A stretch of DNA of 64,000 nt from contig NZ_CP064356.1 in NCBI RefSeq assembly GCF_018141545.1, positions 2,741,001-2,805,000 on the forward strand, written 5' to 3'. Shown here in pieces: positions 7,515 through 16,039 of the stretch. Every line of letters begins with the position of its first letter. Within the stretch, counting starts at the first letter, position 1. Under the pieces are notes generated by a model. It saw nothing but the letters and a program-made list of their open reading frames with translations. It ran no database searches and was not told the origin of the DNA. A program made the position numbers and the translations under genes. Origin of the DNA: Miltoncostaea oceani. GTDB lineage: Bacteria; Actinomycetota; Thermoleophilia; Miltoncostaeales; Miltoncostaeaceae.

Positions 7515-10070
7515 TCAGTCGTTCGGCTCCCAGGTGATGAGGAAGTCCGGCTCGGGGCCGGCGCCGTCGGGGCGGAGGGGGACGACGCGGGCGGCGACGG
7601 CGAGGCGGCCGCTCTCCGCGGCCGGGACGACGGCGAGGAAGCGCTGCTCGTCACCCTGGGCGCCCTCGTGCACGCCGGCGACGACGCGGCGGGGGATCAG
7701 CCCCCCCTGCCCGTCGGCGAGGCCGGCGACGACCTCGACGCGGACGTCGTCGATCGACAGGTCGCCGAGGGTCGCGAGCACCTCGACGGCGACGTCGGTG
7801 CCGACGGGGACGGTCCCGTCGGCGCCGCGCAGGGAGCTCCTCACCCCCACCGTCGGCCACGCGGCCCTCATCCGCTCCCGCCAGGCGGCGAGGGCGCGGG
7901 CGCCCTTCCCCCCGTCGGCGCCGAGCGACACCGCCGCCCGGTGCGCGGGGATGTACGCCCGCTCGGCGTAGTCGCGCACCATCCGCCCCGTGCTGAACGC
8001 CCCGCCGAGGCGGCGGATCGACGCGGTCATCATCGTCGTCCACTCACGCGGCCGGCCGGAGGCGTCGCGTGCGTAGAACGCCGGCACCACCTCGCGCTCC
8101 AGGAGCGTGTAGAGCGCCTCCGCCTCGACGGCGTCGTTCTCCTCCGGGTCGTCGTACTGCTCGCCGCTGCCGATCGCCCACCCGCACTCCGGCGAGTAGC
8201 CCTCCGCCCACCAGCCGTCGAGCACCGACAGGTTCAGGCACCCGTTCACCGCGGCCTTCATCCCGCTGGTGCCGGACGCCTCCAGCGGACGACGCGGCAC
8301 GTTCAGCCACACGTCGGCGCCCTGCACGAGGTACCGGGCGACGTGCATGTCGTAGTCCTCGAGGAACACGATGCGGTCGCGCAGCCGCGGGCGCTGGCTC
8401 TCCTGCACCACCGTCCGCAGGAGGTCCTTGCCGGGGCCGTCCATCGGGTGGGCCTTGCCGGCGACGATGAACTGGACGGGGCGGCGCTCGTCGTCGAGCA
8501 GGCGGGCGAGGCGCTCCGGGTCGCGGAACAGCAGGTCCGCCCGCTTGTAGGTGGCGAACCGGCGGGCGAAGCAGATGGTGAGGGCGTCGGGACGCAGCGC
8601 GTCACCGGCGGCGCGGCTCGCGACGCGGCGCGACCCCTGACGGGCGAGCTGGGTGCGCAGGCGCTCCCGCGCGAACAGCACGAGGCGCTCGCGGCGCAGC
8701 TCGTGCACCCGCCACAGCTCCCCCGCCGGGATCGTGTCGGCCTTGTCCCACACCGCCGGGTCCTCCGGCCGCTCCCGCAGGCCGGGGCCGATGTAGCGGT
8801 CGAGCAGCTCGTGCATCTCACGGCTCAGCCAGCTCGGGGTGTGGATGCCGTTCGTGATGCTCGAGATCGGGACCTCGTCGATCGGCAGCTGGGGCCACAG
8901 CCCCCGCCACATGCGCCGCGACGTGTCGCCGTGGAGCGCCGCCACCCCGTTCGCGTACCCCGACGTCCGGAGGGCGAGGGGCGTCATGCCGAACGCCGAC
9001 TCCCCCTCGTCGGGGTGCGCCGCGAGCGCCGACAGCTCGTCCCACGACAGGCCGGCCGCCACCGCGAGGGGCTCCAGGTACGTCCGCGCCAGGGCCGGGT
9101 CGAACGTCTCGTTCCCGGCGGGCACGGGAGTGTGGGTCGTGAAGACCGTCGACCCGATGACCTGCTCCCGCGCCTCGACGGACGTCATCGCCGTCGCGGC
9201 GATCAGGGCCCGCATCCGCTCGAGCGCGAGCAGCGCCGAGTGGCCCTCGTTCATGTGGAAGACCGTCGGCTCCATCCCCGCCGCCGCCAGGGCGCGCACG
9301 CCGCCGACGCCGAGGAGGACCTCCTGGCGGATCCGCAGGTCGCGGTCCCCGCCGTAAAGGGTGCTCGTGATCAGCCGGGCCTCCGGCGAGTTGCCGTCGA
9401 TGTCGGCGTCGAGCAGCAGCAGCGGCACCCGGCCCACCTGGATGCGGCGCACCGCCGCGCGGACCGTCTCGTCGCCGATCGCGACCTCCAGCACCACCGG
9501 ACGGCCGTCGGCGCCGACGACGTCGGCGAGCGGCAGGTCGGACCAGTCGGTCGCCGGGTAGCGCTCGCGCTGGCCGCCGTCGGGCCCGAGGGCCTGGCGG
9601 AAGTAGCCGCCGCGGTACAGCAGACCGACGCCGACGAGGGGGACGCCGAGGTCCGACGCCGACTTCAGGTGGTCGCCGGCGAGGATGCCGAGGCCGCCGG
9701 AGTAGAGCGGGATGCCGGCGTCGAGGCCGAACTCGAGCGAGAAGTACGCGACGAGCATGCCCTCGGCGTCGGGGTTCGCCGGGACGAGCCAGCCGGGGTC
9801 GGAGGTGTAGGCGTCGAGGCGCCGCGCGACGCGCGCCACCATCGCCACGAAGCTCTCGTCGGCGGCCGCGGCGTCGAGCGCCTCCTGCGGCAGGCCGCGC
9901 AGCAACGCCACGGGGTTGTGCCCGAGCCGCTCCCACGCCTCCGGGTCGAGCCGCTGGAACAGGTCGCCCGCCTCCGGGCTCCACGATGACCAGACGTTGC
10001 GGGCGATCTCACCGAGCCAGGCGATGCGCTCCGGTAGCGCCGGGTGGACGTCGACCTCGTGGACCTTCAT
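7515..10070 (-). CDS. glgP: Alpha-glucan (glycogen/maltodextrin) phosphorylase GlgP
   Basis: An 851-residue cytoplasmic enzyme that releases glucose-1-phosphate from alpha-1,4-glucans using pyridoxal phosphate. The N-terminal region (about 1-110, ALPERIAWLGEIARNVWSSW) is the DUF3417-type segment of the actinobacterial GlgP subfamily; ILAGDHLKSASDLGVPLVGV follows near residue 130; the PLP-lysine motif EASGTSGMKAAVNG lies near residue 600. A CAGGAG ribosome binding site precedes ATG 10068-10070, and upstream in-frame sequence overlaps fliT-like coding, so this start is preferred. It is not a flagellar gene although it sits between two flagellar clusters. Confidence 0.95.
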   Translation of the reverse strand: MKVHEVDVHPALPERIAWLGEIARNVWSSWSPEAGDLFQRLDPEAWERLGHNPVALLRGLPQEALDAAAADESFVAMVARVARRLDAYTSDPGWLVPANPDAEGMLVAYFSLEFGLDAGIPLYSGGLGILAGDHLKSASDLGVPLVGVGLLYRGGYFRQALGPDGGQRERYPATDWSDLPLADVVGADGRPVVLEVAIGDETVRAAVRRIQVGRVPLLLLDADIDGNSPEARLITSTLYGGDRDLRIRQEVLLGVGGVRALAAAGMEPTVFHMNEGHSALLALERMRALIAATAMTSVEAREQVIGSTVFTTHTPVPAGNETFDPALARTYLEPLAVAAGLSWDELSALAAHPDEGESAFGMTPLALRTSGYANGVAALHGDTSRRMWRGLWPQLPIDEVPISSITNGIHTPSWLSREMHELLDRYIGPGLRERPEDPAVWDKADTIPAGELWRVHELRRERLVLFARERLRTQLARQGSRRVASRAAGDALRPDALTICFARRFATYKRADLLFRDPERLARLLDDERRPVQFIVAGKAHPMDGPGKDLLRTVVQESQRPRLRDRIVFLEDYDMHVARYLVQGADVWLNVPRRPLEASGTSGMKAAVNGCLNLSVLDGWWAEGYSPECGWAIGSGEQYDDPEENDAVEAEALYTLLEREVVPAFYARDASGRPREWTTMMTASIRRLGGAFSTGRMVRDYAERAYIPAHRAAVSLGADGGKGARALAAWRERMRAAWPTVGVRSSLRGADGTVPVGTDVAVEVLATLGDLSIDDVRVEVVAGLADGQGGLIPRRVVAGVHEGAQGDEQRFLAVVPAAESGRLAVAARVVPLRPDGAGPEPDFLITWEPND

Positions 10071-10133
10071 CTGGGATCTCCTGGGGCGTGGCAACAGGGC
10101 GCGCGGCGGCCCCCCGGCCCGCCGGCGATTCCC

Positions 10134-10162
10134 GGGACGGCCGAAGCATAGGCCAGCGTCCC
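10134..10162 (-). terminator. Possible hairpin terminator after the flaG-fliD-fliS-fliT unit
   Basis: GGGACGGCC and GGCCAGCGTCCC flank an 8-base loop and form a stem with a small bulge, 60 bp beyond the last gene of the unit. It could end that transcript before glgP. No U tract is present, so this is tentative. Confidence 0.4.
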
Positions 10163-10221
10163 ATGGCGTCCATCCCCCCACGGGGGAGGCCGCCCGCCCA
10201 CGCGGGGCGGTCCGCCGGGGC

Positions 10222-10566
10222 CTAGCGGGAGCGGTCGAGGTAGAGCGAGTGGCCCGTCGCCGGGGGCCGGTACCCCGCCAGTGCGGAGCGCCCGGCGCGC
10301 AGGGAGCCGAGCTCGCCGCGCAGCGCGTCGCGCGCCGCCGCGGCCCGCTGGGCCAGCTCCTCCTGGTCGCGGCGGAGCACGTCGACGAGGGCGCGCACCT
10401 CGGCGAGGTCGGCGGAGCCGAGGGGCGGCGCGTCGCCGGGGACGATGCGCGCCTGCAGCACACGGCGCTCCGCGTCGAGCACCGCGAGGCGCTCGAGGTC
10501 GGCCCCCGCGAGGGCCCGGGCCTGCGCGAGCTGCAGCTCGCGCAGGCGGCGGAGGTCAGCCAGCAA
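10222..10566 (-). CDS. Small coiled-coil protein in FliT position
   Basis: About 114 residues, Leu/Arg/Ala-rich and strongly helical (LADLRRLRELQLAQARALAG, then a second helix LAEVRALVDVLRRDQEELAQ). In many bacteria the gene after fliS encodes FliT, a short helical chaperone for the filament cap FliD. The size, helical character and place fit, but there is no diagnostic motif. The likely start is TTG at 10564-10566, overlapping the last codons of fliS; reading further upstream in this frame only shadows fliS. It could equally be an FlgN-like chaperone. Confidence 0.6.
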   Translation of the reverse strand: MLADLRRLRELQLAQARALAGADLERLAVLDAERRVLQARIVPGDAPPLGSADLAEVRALVDVLRRDQEELAQRAAAARDALRGELGSLRAGRSALAGYRPPATGHSLYLDRSR

Positions 10567-10972
10567 GGTTGACGCCGAGCACCGGGCCGCGGCGCTCCGA
10601 GGCGGGCCGGGCGGTCGCGGCGATCTGGACCCACGCCGAGCGCAGCTCCGACATGTGGCGGACGGCCTCGTCGATCTGGGCGGTGTCCTGCGACAGGCGG
10701 GCGGCGGTGAGGCGCTCACCGACGTACTCGTAGATGCTCGCCAGGTTCTGGGCGATGGGGCCCTGGGTCATGTCGAGCGTCACGCGCAGCTCCGTCACGA
10801 TCGCCTGGGCGCGGGTCAGCCGCATGCCGGCCTCGCCGACGTCGCCGCGAGCGAACGCGGCCTTCGACTGCGCCGAGAACCGCAGGAACCCGTCGTAGAG
10901 CATCACGACGAGCTGACCCGGGGTCGCCGTCTGGGCGGTGTGGTTCGTGTACTGCCGCAGCTCGGTCAGCAA
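10556..10972 (-). CDS. fliS: Flagellar export chaperone FliS (paralogue 2)
   Basis: A 138-residue flagellin chaperone. It carries TPGQLVVMLYDGFLRF (about 17-32), the family's LxxMLYDG motif, and IAQNLASIYEYVGERLTAA (about 72-90) with the NL..(I/L)Y.Y signature. It follows fliD, the usual place for fliS, and overlaps the small fliT-like gene. It is closer to textbook FliS than the copy at 6447-6839. Transcription probably starts at the sigma-28-like site upstream of flaG. Confidence 0.94.
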   Translation of the reverse strand: MLTELRQYTNHTAQTATPGQLVVMLYDGFLRFSAQSKAAFARGDVGEAGMRLTRAQAIVTELRVTLDMTQGPIAQNLASIYEYVGERLTAARLSQDTAQIDEAVRHMSELRSAWVQIAATARPASERRGPVLGVNLAG

Positions 10973-11053
10973 GGCGGAGGCCCTCCCTGGGTGCTCGTCA
11001 TGGAACGGTCGGTGCGTCCGGCGGGGGCCGGACGCGTCACGGGCGCGGGGTCA

Positions 11054-12373
11054 TCACAGCGACGAGAGCCGCGACGCGAGGTCGGCGCCCTGGCTCTGGA
11101 ACCGCGAGACCGCCTGGTCCATCGCCTGGAACTGGGCCCGCAGGCGGGTCTCCTTGAGCTCCATCAGGACCTCGAGGCTGGAGATCTTCTCGTCGAGGCG
11201 GCCGAGCGACGCGGTGTAGCCGGTCAGCCGCGACGCGAGGATGTCGGTGGAGAAGCTGGCGGCGAAGTTCTGGATCTGGCGGGCGACGCCGTCGCTCGCG
11301 CCGATCGTCCCGTTGCCGTCGTCGCCGCCGAAGAGCTTGCCGACGGCGGTCGGGTCGGCCGCGAGGGCCGCGGTGAACGCGTTCTGGTCGAGCGTCATCG
11401 TGCCGTCGCGCGCCACGCTGAACCCGATCTGGGAGAGCGAGTCGTAGGCGCCGCCGAGGCCCGTGACGGACGAGCCCGAGATGCCGCGCAGCTGCCCGGC
11501 GAGGGACGACATCGTCTGGTCGCCCTGCAGGGTGCCCGCCGTCTTCGTGGCGGCGTCGTACATCGTCGCCCGCTTGATGTTCGACGTCAGCGCGTTGTAC
11601 GCGTCGACGAACGCCTGGGCGGTCTTCACCGACCCCGCCTGGTCGGCGCCGACGGTGACGGTCGTCGAACCGACCTTGCCGAGGCTGAGCGAGACGCCGT
11701 TGATGGCGCCCTCGATGTTGTTGCCGGCGCTCGTGACGGCGAGGCCGTTGACGGTGGCGGCGGCGTCCTGGCCGGTCTGGGTGGTGGCGAAGCCGAAGCC
11801 CGCCGCCGCGGCGCCGCCGAGGCCGATCGTGCCGCCCGCGCCGCTCTCCTTCGAGATCAGCACGAGCTTGTCGTTGATGACGCTCGCCGACACCCCGATG
11901 TCGGTGGTGCCGTTGATGCGGTCCGCGAACTTCTGGAGCGTGTCGCCCGCCTCGATGGCGACGCTCGCCGTCTCCCCGCCCACCGTGATGTCGAGCGCCT
12001 GGCCGGCGGTGAGCGCCGGCGCGGCGGTCGAGGCCGTCGTGTGGGCCTGCGCGAGGGCGGTGACGACGACGTTGTAGGTGCCGGAGGCGGCCTGCGACCC
12101 GACGCTCGCGGTGGCGACGGTGGCGTCGCCCGACGAGGCCGTCTTGCCCTGCAGCGCGCCGGGGGCGTACATCGCCGCGGAGGCGTCGCGGAGCTTGCCG
12201 AGCAGGCCGTTGATCTCCTGGACGACGCCCTGCTTCTGCTTCAGCCGGGTCTTGTCGCTCTCGATGCGGTCGATCGGCATGCGCTCGAGCTTCATCAGCG
12301 CCTGGACGATCGACGCCGTGTCGATGCCGCTGCCGAGGCCGCTGAAGCTGATCGATGCCGCGTTCGTGCTCAT
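11054..12373 (-). CDS. fliD: Flagellar filament cap protein FliD
   Basis: A 439-residue filament cap (hook-associated protein 2). The N-terminal FliD_N domain starts SFSGLGSGIDTASIVQALM (about residues 9-27) with MERMPIDR-like sequence, the middle contains Ala/Gly/Thr-rich D2-D3 domains, and the C-terminal FliD_C helix (about 385-430) has the coiled segment KISSLEVLMELKETRLRAQF. Exported FliD sits at the filament tip and helps insert flagellin subunits. The ATG overlaps the flaG stop by 4 bp. Confidence 0.95.
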   Translation of the reverse strand: MSTNAASISFSGLGSGIDTASIVQALMKLERMPIDRIESDKTRLKQKQGVVQEINGLLGKLRDASAAMYAPGALQGKTASSGDATVATASVGSQAASGTYNVVVTALAQAHTTASTAAPALTAGQALDITVGGETASVAIEAGDTLQKFADRINGTTDIGVSASVINDKLVLISKESGAGGTIGLGGAAAAGFGFATTQTGQDAAATVNGLAVTSAGNNIEGAINGVSLSLGKVGSTTVTVGADQAGSVKTAQAFVDAYNALTSNIKRATMYDAATKTAGTLQGDQTMSSLAGQLRGISGSSVTGLGGAYDSLSQIGFSVARDGTMTLDQNAFTAALAADPTAVGKLFGGDDGNGTIGASDGVARQIQNFAASFSTDILASRLTGYTASLGRLDEKISSLEVLMELKETRLRAQFQAMDQAVSRFQSQGADLASRLSSL

Positions 12374-12708
12374 GAGGTCAGGTCCACCCGCAGTCCGGGG
12401 CCGGTCAACGACGCGAGGACGTCGAGGATCTCCCGCGAGGGGAACTCGCGGAGCACCTCACCCGTCGCCCTCTCGTACATGGTCACGGTCACAACGCTCG
12501 TCGCCTCGTGGATCTCGAATCTGGCGTCCACATCGGCGGCCGTCACGGTGAACTTGAGCGTGCTGGGCGGCACCCAGTCCGCCGGTACGTCGACGGGGGC
12601 GCGCTCGGGTGGCCTGTCTGTGGCGGCCTCGGCCGGCGGGGGCGCATCGATGCGGCGAGGGGTGGTCGCATCGGCCGCGTCGGCGAGCCGCAGTGCGCTG
12701 ACGTCCAT
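12370..12708 (-). CDS. flaG: FlaG family protein
   Basis: A 112-residue protein whose C-terminal half (about 48-108) is a FlaG domain: LKFTVTAADVDARFEIHEAT, then VVTVTMYERATGEVLREFPS, resembling the FlaG motif of a variable strand followed by GEV(I/L)R-(Q/E)-(I/F)P. FlaG affects filament length in several bacteria and is normally found beside fliD, as here. The N-terminal 45 residues are Pro/Ala-rich and probably disordered. A sigma-28-like promoter lies 55-82 bp upstream. Confidence 0.86.
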   Translation of the reverse strand: MDVSALRLADAADATTPRRIDAPPPAEAATDRPPERAPVDVPADWVPPSTLKFTVTAADVDARFEIHEATSVVTVTMYERATGEVLREFPSREILDVLASLTGPGLRVDLTS

Positions 12709-12762
12709 GTCAACTCCGCGCTCGTTGTGCGTGCCGGGCCCGGGTTCGGGGGCCTGACCATG

Positions 12763-12790
12763 GCATCGGCGCGTCCGGAGCAGACCTTGA
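12763..12790 (-). promoter_or_regulatory. Sigma-28-like promoter for flaG-fliD-fliS
   Basis: On the minus strand: CTCAAG containing the -35 core TCAA (12787-12790), a 16-bp spacer, then -10 GCCGATGC (12763-12770). The sigma-28 (FliA) consensus is TAAA-N15-GCCGATAA. It is one of seven similar sites in the window. Confidence 0.75.
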
Positions 12791-12844
12791 GGTGCCCCGG
12801 GAGGGCGCCCCGCCCCACCGGGCGGGACGCGGGCGGCGCCACGC

Positions 12845-14905
12845 CTAGCGGGTGGCGCCCGCCAGGAGCGTCATCGACTGGCGCAGCTCGCGCAGCACGC
12901 TCGAGTGGGGGTACACGATCAGCCCCTCGCGGATGACCGCGTCGGCGTCGTCGTAGCGTCCCGCGCCGGCGAGCAGGCCCGCCAGGTCGATGTGGCGCGA
13001 CATGTTCTGCGGGTCGGCCTCGAGGGCGGCGCGCATGAACGCCTCGGCGTCCTCGTCGAGGCCCTTCGACTCGCAGATCCGCCCGAGCGCCGAGTAGGCC
13101 TCGGGGGTGCCGTCGCCCCCGCGGACCGCGGCGAGCAGCCGGTCGGCGGCGGGGTCGGGGAAGTCGTTGACGTAGAGCATGTACCCGAGCCGGCGGTCCA
13201 CCTCGACGGGGCCGTCGGCGATGGCGTAGGCGAGCGGGACGAGGGCGTTGAAGGCCTCCAGCTCACCGAGCTCCAGCAGGGTGCCGGCCATCTCGAGCAC
13301 GGCGCCGAGGGCGCCGGGGCGGTCGATGCCCTCGGGGAGGGCGGGGTCGGGCACGCCGGTGCGGACGGCGGCGAGCGCCGCCGCGTAGGCGGCGGCGTAG
13401 AGGCCGCCGGCCACGGGCCGCAGCTCGTCGATGGCGGCGCCGGCCTCGTCGGCGTCGCCCGCGACCAGGCCGATCAGGACCGTCTTCGCGAGGGCGAGGT
13501 GGCGGCTGGCGCTGCTCGGCGCGATGTCCGCGAGCTGCGCGCGGGCGCCCGGCAGGTCGCCGAGGCGGATGAGGGCGTCGGCCATCGCGAGGCGGATCGG
13601 GGCGTCCGCCGGCTCGAGCTCACGGGCCTCCGCGAGGACGGCGAGGGCGTGCTCCGGGTGCCCGTCCCTCAGCAGCACCTGGGCGACCGCGGTGAGCGAG
13701 TCGGCGCGGTTGGTGGTCCCGATGATCCGGGCCATGAACTCGCGCACCTCCAGCGGGTCGTCGGCGCGGAGGAGCAGCGTCGTGAGGCGCATCACGGGGG
13801 CGGCGTAGTGGCCGTTCGCGGTGCGGATGGCGTTGCGCTGGCAGCGGACGGCCTCGTGGGAGTCGCCCATCATCTCGTGCAGCACGCCGAGGGAGTGCCA
13901 CGAGTAGAACGACCCCATCCCGGCCTGGGCGAGGTACCGGTCGCCGCCGTGGTCGCCGAGGTCGATCGCCCGGCGGAAGCTCTTGACGGCGGCGCGGTAC
14001 TCGCGGCGGTTCGAGTGGATCTGGCCCTGCAGGTAGTGCAGGTCCGTGAAGTCGGGGTAGGCCTGCAGCGCGTCGCCGAGCACGTCGAGGGCCTCGTCCC
14101 AGCGCTCCAGGGAGTTCAGCGACGCGACGATGTTCCGCAGCAGCAGCGAGGCGTAGTACGCCTTCAGCGACGCCAGCTCCGTGAACGAGCGCCGGAAGTA
14201 GGTGAGCGCGGTCTCGAAGTCGCCGATCCGCTGGTACTCGACGCCGGCGTTGAAGAGCGTGAACGAGTCGGTGGGCTTGCGCGCCACCTCGTCCATCACG
14301 ATCGCCATGTTGCGGTCGGTCTTCTCCTTCGCGCGGCTCGTCGGCTCGAGGTAGCCGTAGTGGTGGATCTCGATGCCGACGAAGCGGCTGCAGGCGCCGC
14401 CCGCGGGGTCGACGGTCCCCATGATCTGCTCGTGCAGCGCGCCGGAGTACCGGTAGGCGGGGCGGTTGCGGAACAGGCGGAACGCGGAGTTCACCACGCT
14501 CTCGATGCCCCGCTCCTCGCCGATGAAGTTCACCTCGCGCAGGCAGTAGCCCTCGATGGCCTCGTCGTGCAGGAGCTCCCGCAGACGCGCACCGTCGACG
14601 AGCTCCTCGTCGGCGTCGAGCACCAGGATCCAGTCGCCGGTGGCGGCGTCGATGGACGTGTTGCGGGGGGCGGCGAAGTCGCCGGCCCACTCCTCGTGCA
14701 GCACCCGGGCGCCGAACGACTCCGCGATCTCGACGGAGCGGTCGACGGAACCGGTGTCGACGATGACGATCTCGTCCACGACCCCGCGGACGCTGGTGAG
14801 GCACCGCGCGAGGTGCTCCTCCTCGTCGCGCATGATCATGCAGAGGGACAGCCGCTGCGGCGCACGCTCGATCGGCGTCTGCAGGCTGGCGATCTTGAGG
14901 CCCAT
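12845..14905 (-). CDS. Family 2 glycosyltransferase with TPR repeats, probable flagellin glycosyltransferase
   Basis: A 686-residue cytoplasmic fusion. Residues about 18-240 are a GT2 (GT-A fold) domain: LSLCMIMRDEEEHLARCL, EIVIVDTGSVDRSVEIAESF and WILVLDADEEL, which keeps the DxD metal-binding motif. Residues about 250-680 are tetratricopeptide-like helical repeats, which could bind the acceptor protein. Proteins of this build often occur in flagellar loci and glycosylate flagellin. Its own sigma-28-like promoter lies upstream and a GAGGAAGG ribosome binding site precedes the ATG. Donor sugar and acceptor are unknown; flagellin is inferred from regulation and location. Confidence 0.85.
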   Translation of the reverse strand: MGLKIASLQTPIERAPQRLSLCMIMRDEEEHLARCLTSVRGVVDEIVIVDTGSVDRSVEIAESFGARVLHEEWAGDFAAPRNTSIDAATGDWILVLDADEELVDGARLRELLHDEAIEGYCLREVNFIGEERGIESVVNSAFRLFRNRPAYRYSGALHEQIMGTVDPAGGACSRFVGIEIHHYGYLEPTSRAKEKTDRNMAIVMDEVARKPTDSFTLFNAGVEYQRIGDFETALTYFRRSFTELASLKAYYASLLLRNIVASLNSLERWDEALDVLGDALQAYPDFTDLHYLQGQIHSNRREYRAAVKSFRRAIDLGDHGGDRYLAQAGMGSFYSWHSLGVLHEMMGDSHEAVRCQRNAIRTANGHYAAPVMRLTTLLLRADDPLEVREFMARIIGTTNRADSLTAVAQVLLRDGHPEHALAVLAEARELEPADAPIRLAMADALIRLGDLPGARAQLADIAPSSASRHLALAKTVLIGLVAGDADEAGAAIDELRPVAGGLYAAAYAAALAAVRTGVPDPALPEGIDRPGALGAVLEMAGTLLELGELEAFNALVPLAYAIADGPVEVDRRLGYMLYVNDFPDPAADRLLAAVRGGDGTPEAYSALGRICESKGLDEDAEAFMRAALEADPQNMSRHIDLAGLLAGAGRYDDADAVIREGLIVYPHSSVLRELRQSMTLLAGATR

Positions 14906-14935
14906 GCCGGTCCTTCCTCGGGGTCGTCGCCCCCG

Positions 14936-14962
14936 CTATCGGCAGCGTCCCGGCGTTCTTGA
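14936..14962 (-). promoter_or_regulatory. Sigma-28-like promoter for the GT2-TPR gene
   Basis: Minus strand: CTCAAG with core TCAA at 14959-14962, a 15-bp spacer, then GCCGATAG at 14936-14943, differing from the sigma-28 -10 consensus only in the last base. It lies 31 bp upstream of the ATG of the glycosyltransferase. Confidence 0.78.
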
Positions 14963-14980
14963 GGACCGGTGGAGCGGCGC

Positions 14981-16039
14981 TCAGGGCAGCAGCAGCATCG
15001 AGTCGCCGAACTCGTGCCAGAGGTATCCGCCGGCGACGGCGGCGGCGTAGGCCTCCCCCACCAGCGCCGTCCCCGCGACGGCCTCGAGCAGCAGCAGGTG
15101 GCTCGCCTCGGGCTCGTGGAGGCCGGTGACGAGGCCGTCGACGACGCGGGCGGGCCGGTCGGGTCCGAGGACGAGGCCGGTCCACCCGCCGGTCGCCGTC
15201 ACCCGCCCGGAGGGGTCGGCGGCGCTCTCGATCGCCCGCACGGCGGTCGTGCCGACGGCGACGACGCGCCCGCCGGCGTCCCGGGTCGCGCCGACGAGGC
15301 GGGCGGTCGCGGGCGGCACCCGGAAGCGCTCGGGGATCGGCGGCTCGTGCAGCTCGGGGCTCGACACGCCGGCGTGGAGGACGACGGGCGCCACCACGAC
15401 ACCGGCGGCCATGAGGCGCACCAGCAGGCGGTCGGTGAACGGGCGGCCGGCGCTCGGCATCTCGGCGCTGCCCGCCTCGGTGGCGTAGACGGTCTGGTGG
15501 TCGGAGAGGGCGGTCGCCCCCGTGAGGTGGGCGTAGCCGATGGGCCGGCCGTGGCGGGCGAGGTACCGGGCGGGGGGCGTCGCCGGCGCGACGTCCGCCG
15601 TCCACAGGCGCCCCGGGCCGGCGGCGGGGTCGGGGTAGGGGTCGCGCAGGGTGAGGGTCCGGCCGCCGGGGAGGTCGAGCACCTCGCCGGGACCGAGGGT
15701 CGTGTCCGGCCCGTGGCCGTCGACCCGCCGCGGCTCCACCACCCAGCGGCCGTCGTCGAGGCCGGTGGAGACGTGCAGCGGCAGCCGGGACCCGTCGCGG
15801 CGGCGGGCGTCGAGCGCCGCGGGGAGGGTCGCCGAGGTGTTGACGACGACGATGTCGCCGGGGTCGAGCATGTCCGGGAGGTCGTGGAAGCGCAGGTGCC
15901 GGACCACGCCGGGGCGCGCGACGAGCAGACGCACCCCGTCGCGGGTGAGGCCGCGGCGCTCGGGGGGCTCGTGGGCCTCGCCCCCGGGCGGCAGCGCGAA
16001 CCGGGTCGCCGGCGCCGGCGCGGCCGTCGGCGCGCTCAC
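14981..16039 (-). CDS. QueA-like S-adenosylmethionine:tRNA ribosyltransferase-isomerase (divergent)
   Basis: A 352-residue QueA-family protein. QueA transfers the ribosyl part of SAM to preQ1 in tRNA during queuosine synthesis. Clear family motifs are GRPIGYAHLTGATALSDHQT (about 165-184) and the C-terminal GYLWHEFGDSMLLLP. Two catalytic-region motifs differ from canonical QueA: AGLHFT reads AGRPFT, and the usual LHVGxGTFRPV region reads LHAGVSSPELHEPP. This suggests a paralogue with altered chemistry or substrate rather than a standard QueA. It overlaps the SDR gene by 4 bp, so the two are co-transcribed. Confidence 0.85.
   Translation of the reverse strand: MSAPTAAPAPATRFALPPGGEAHEPPERRGLTRDGVRLLVARPGVVRHLRFHDLPDMLDPGDIVVVNTSATLPAALDARRRDGSRLPLHVSTGLDDGRWVVEPRRVDGHGPDTTLGPGEVLDLPGGRTLTLRDPYPDPAAGPGRLWTADVAPATPPARYLARHGRPIGYAHLTGATALSDHQTVYATEAGSAEMPSAGRPFTDRLLVRLMAAGVVVAPVVLHAGVSSPELHEPPIPERFRVPPATARLVGATRDAGGRVVAVGTTAVRAIESAADPSGRVTATGGWTGLVLGPDRPARVVDGLVTGLHEPEASHLLLLEAVAGTALVGEAYAAAVAGGYLWHEFGDSMLLLP

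Noticed and set aside
7182-9989. Long plus-strand open frame over glgP
   Set aside because: Composition is Arg/Gly/His-rich without motifs, and glgP on the other strand is unmistakable.
12530-12557. Sigma-28-like match inside flaG (CTCAAG, 16-bp spacer, GCCGATGT)
   Set aside because: It lies in conserved coding sequence (LK and AD codons), so it can occur by chance; it might serve fliD but is not listed as a promoter.
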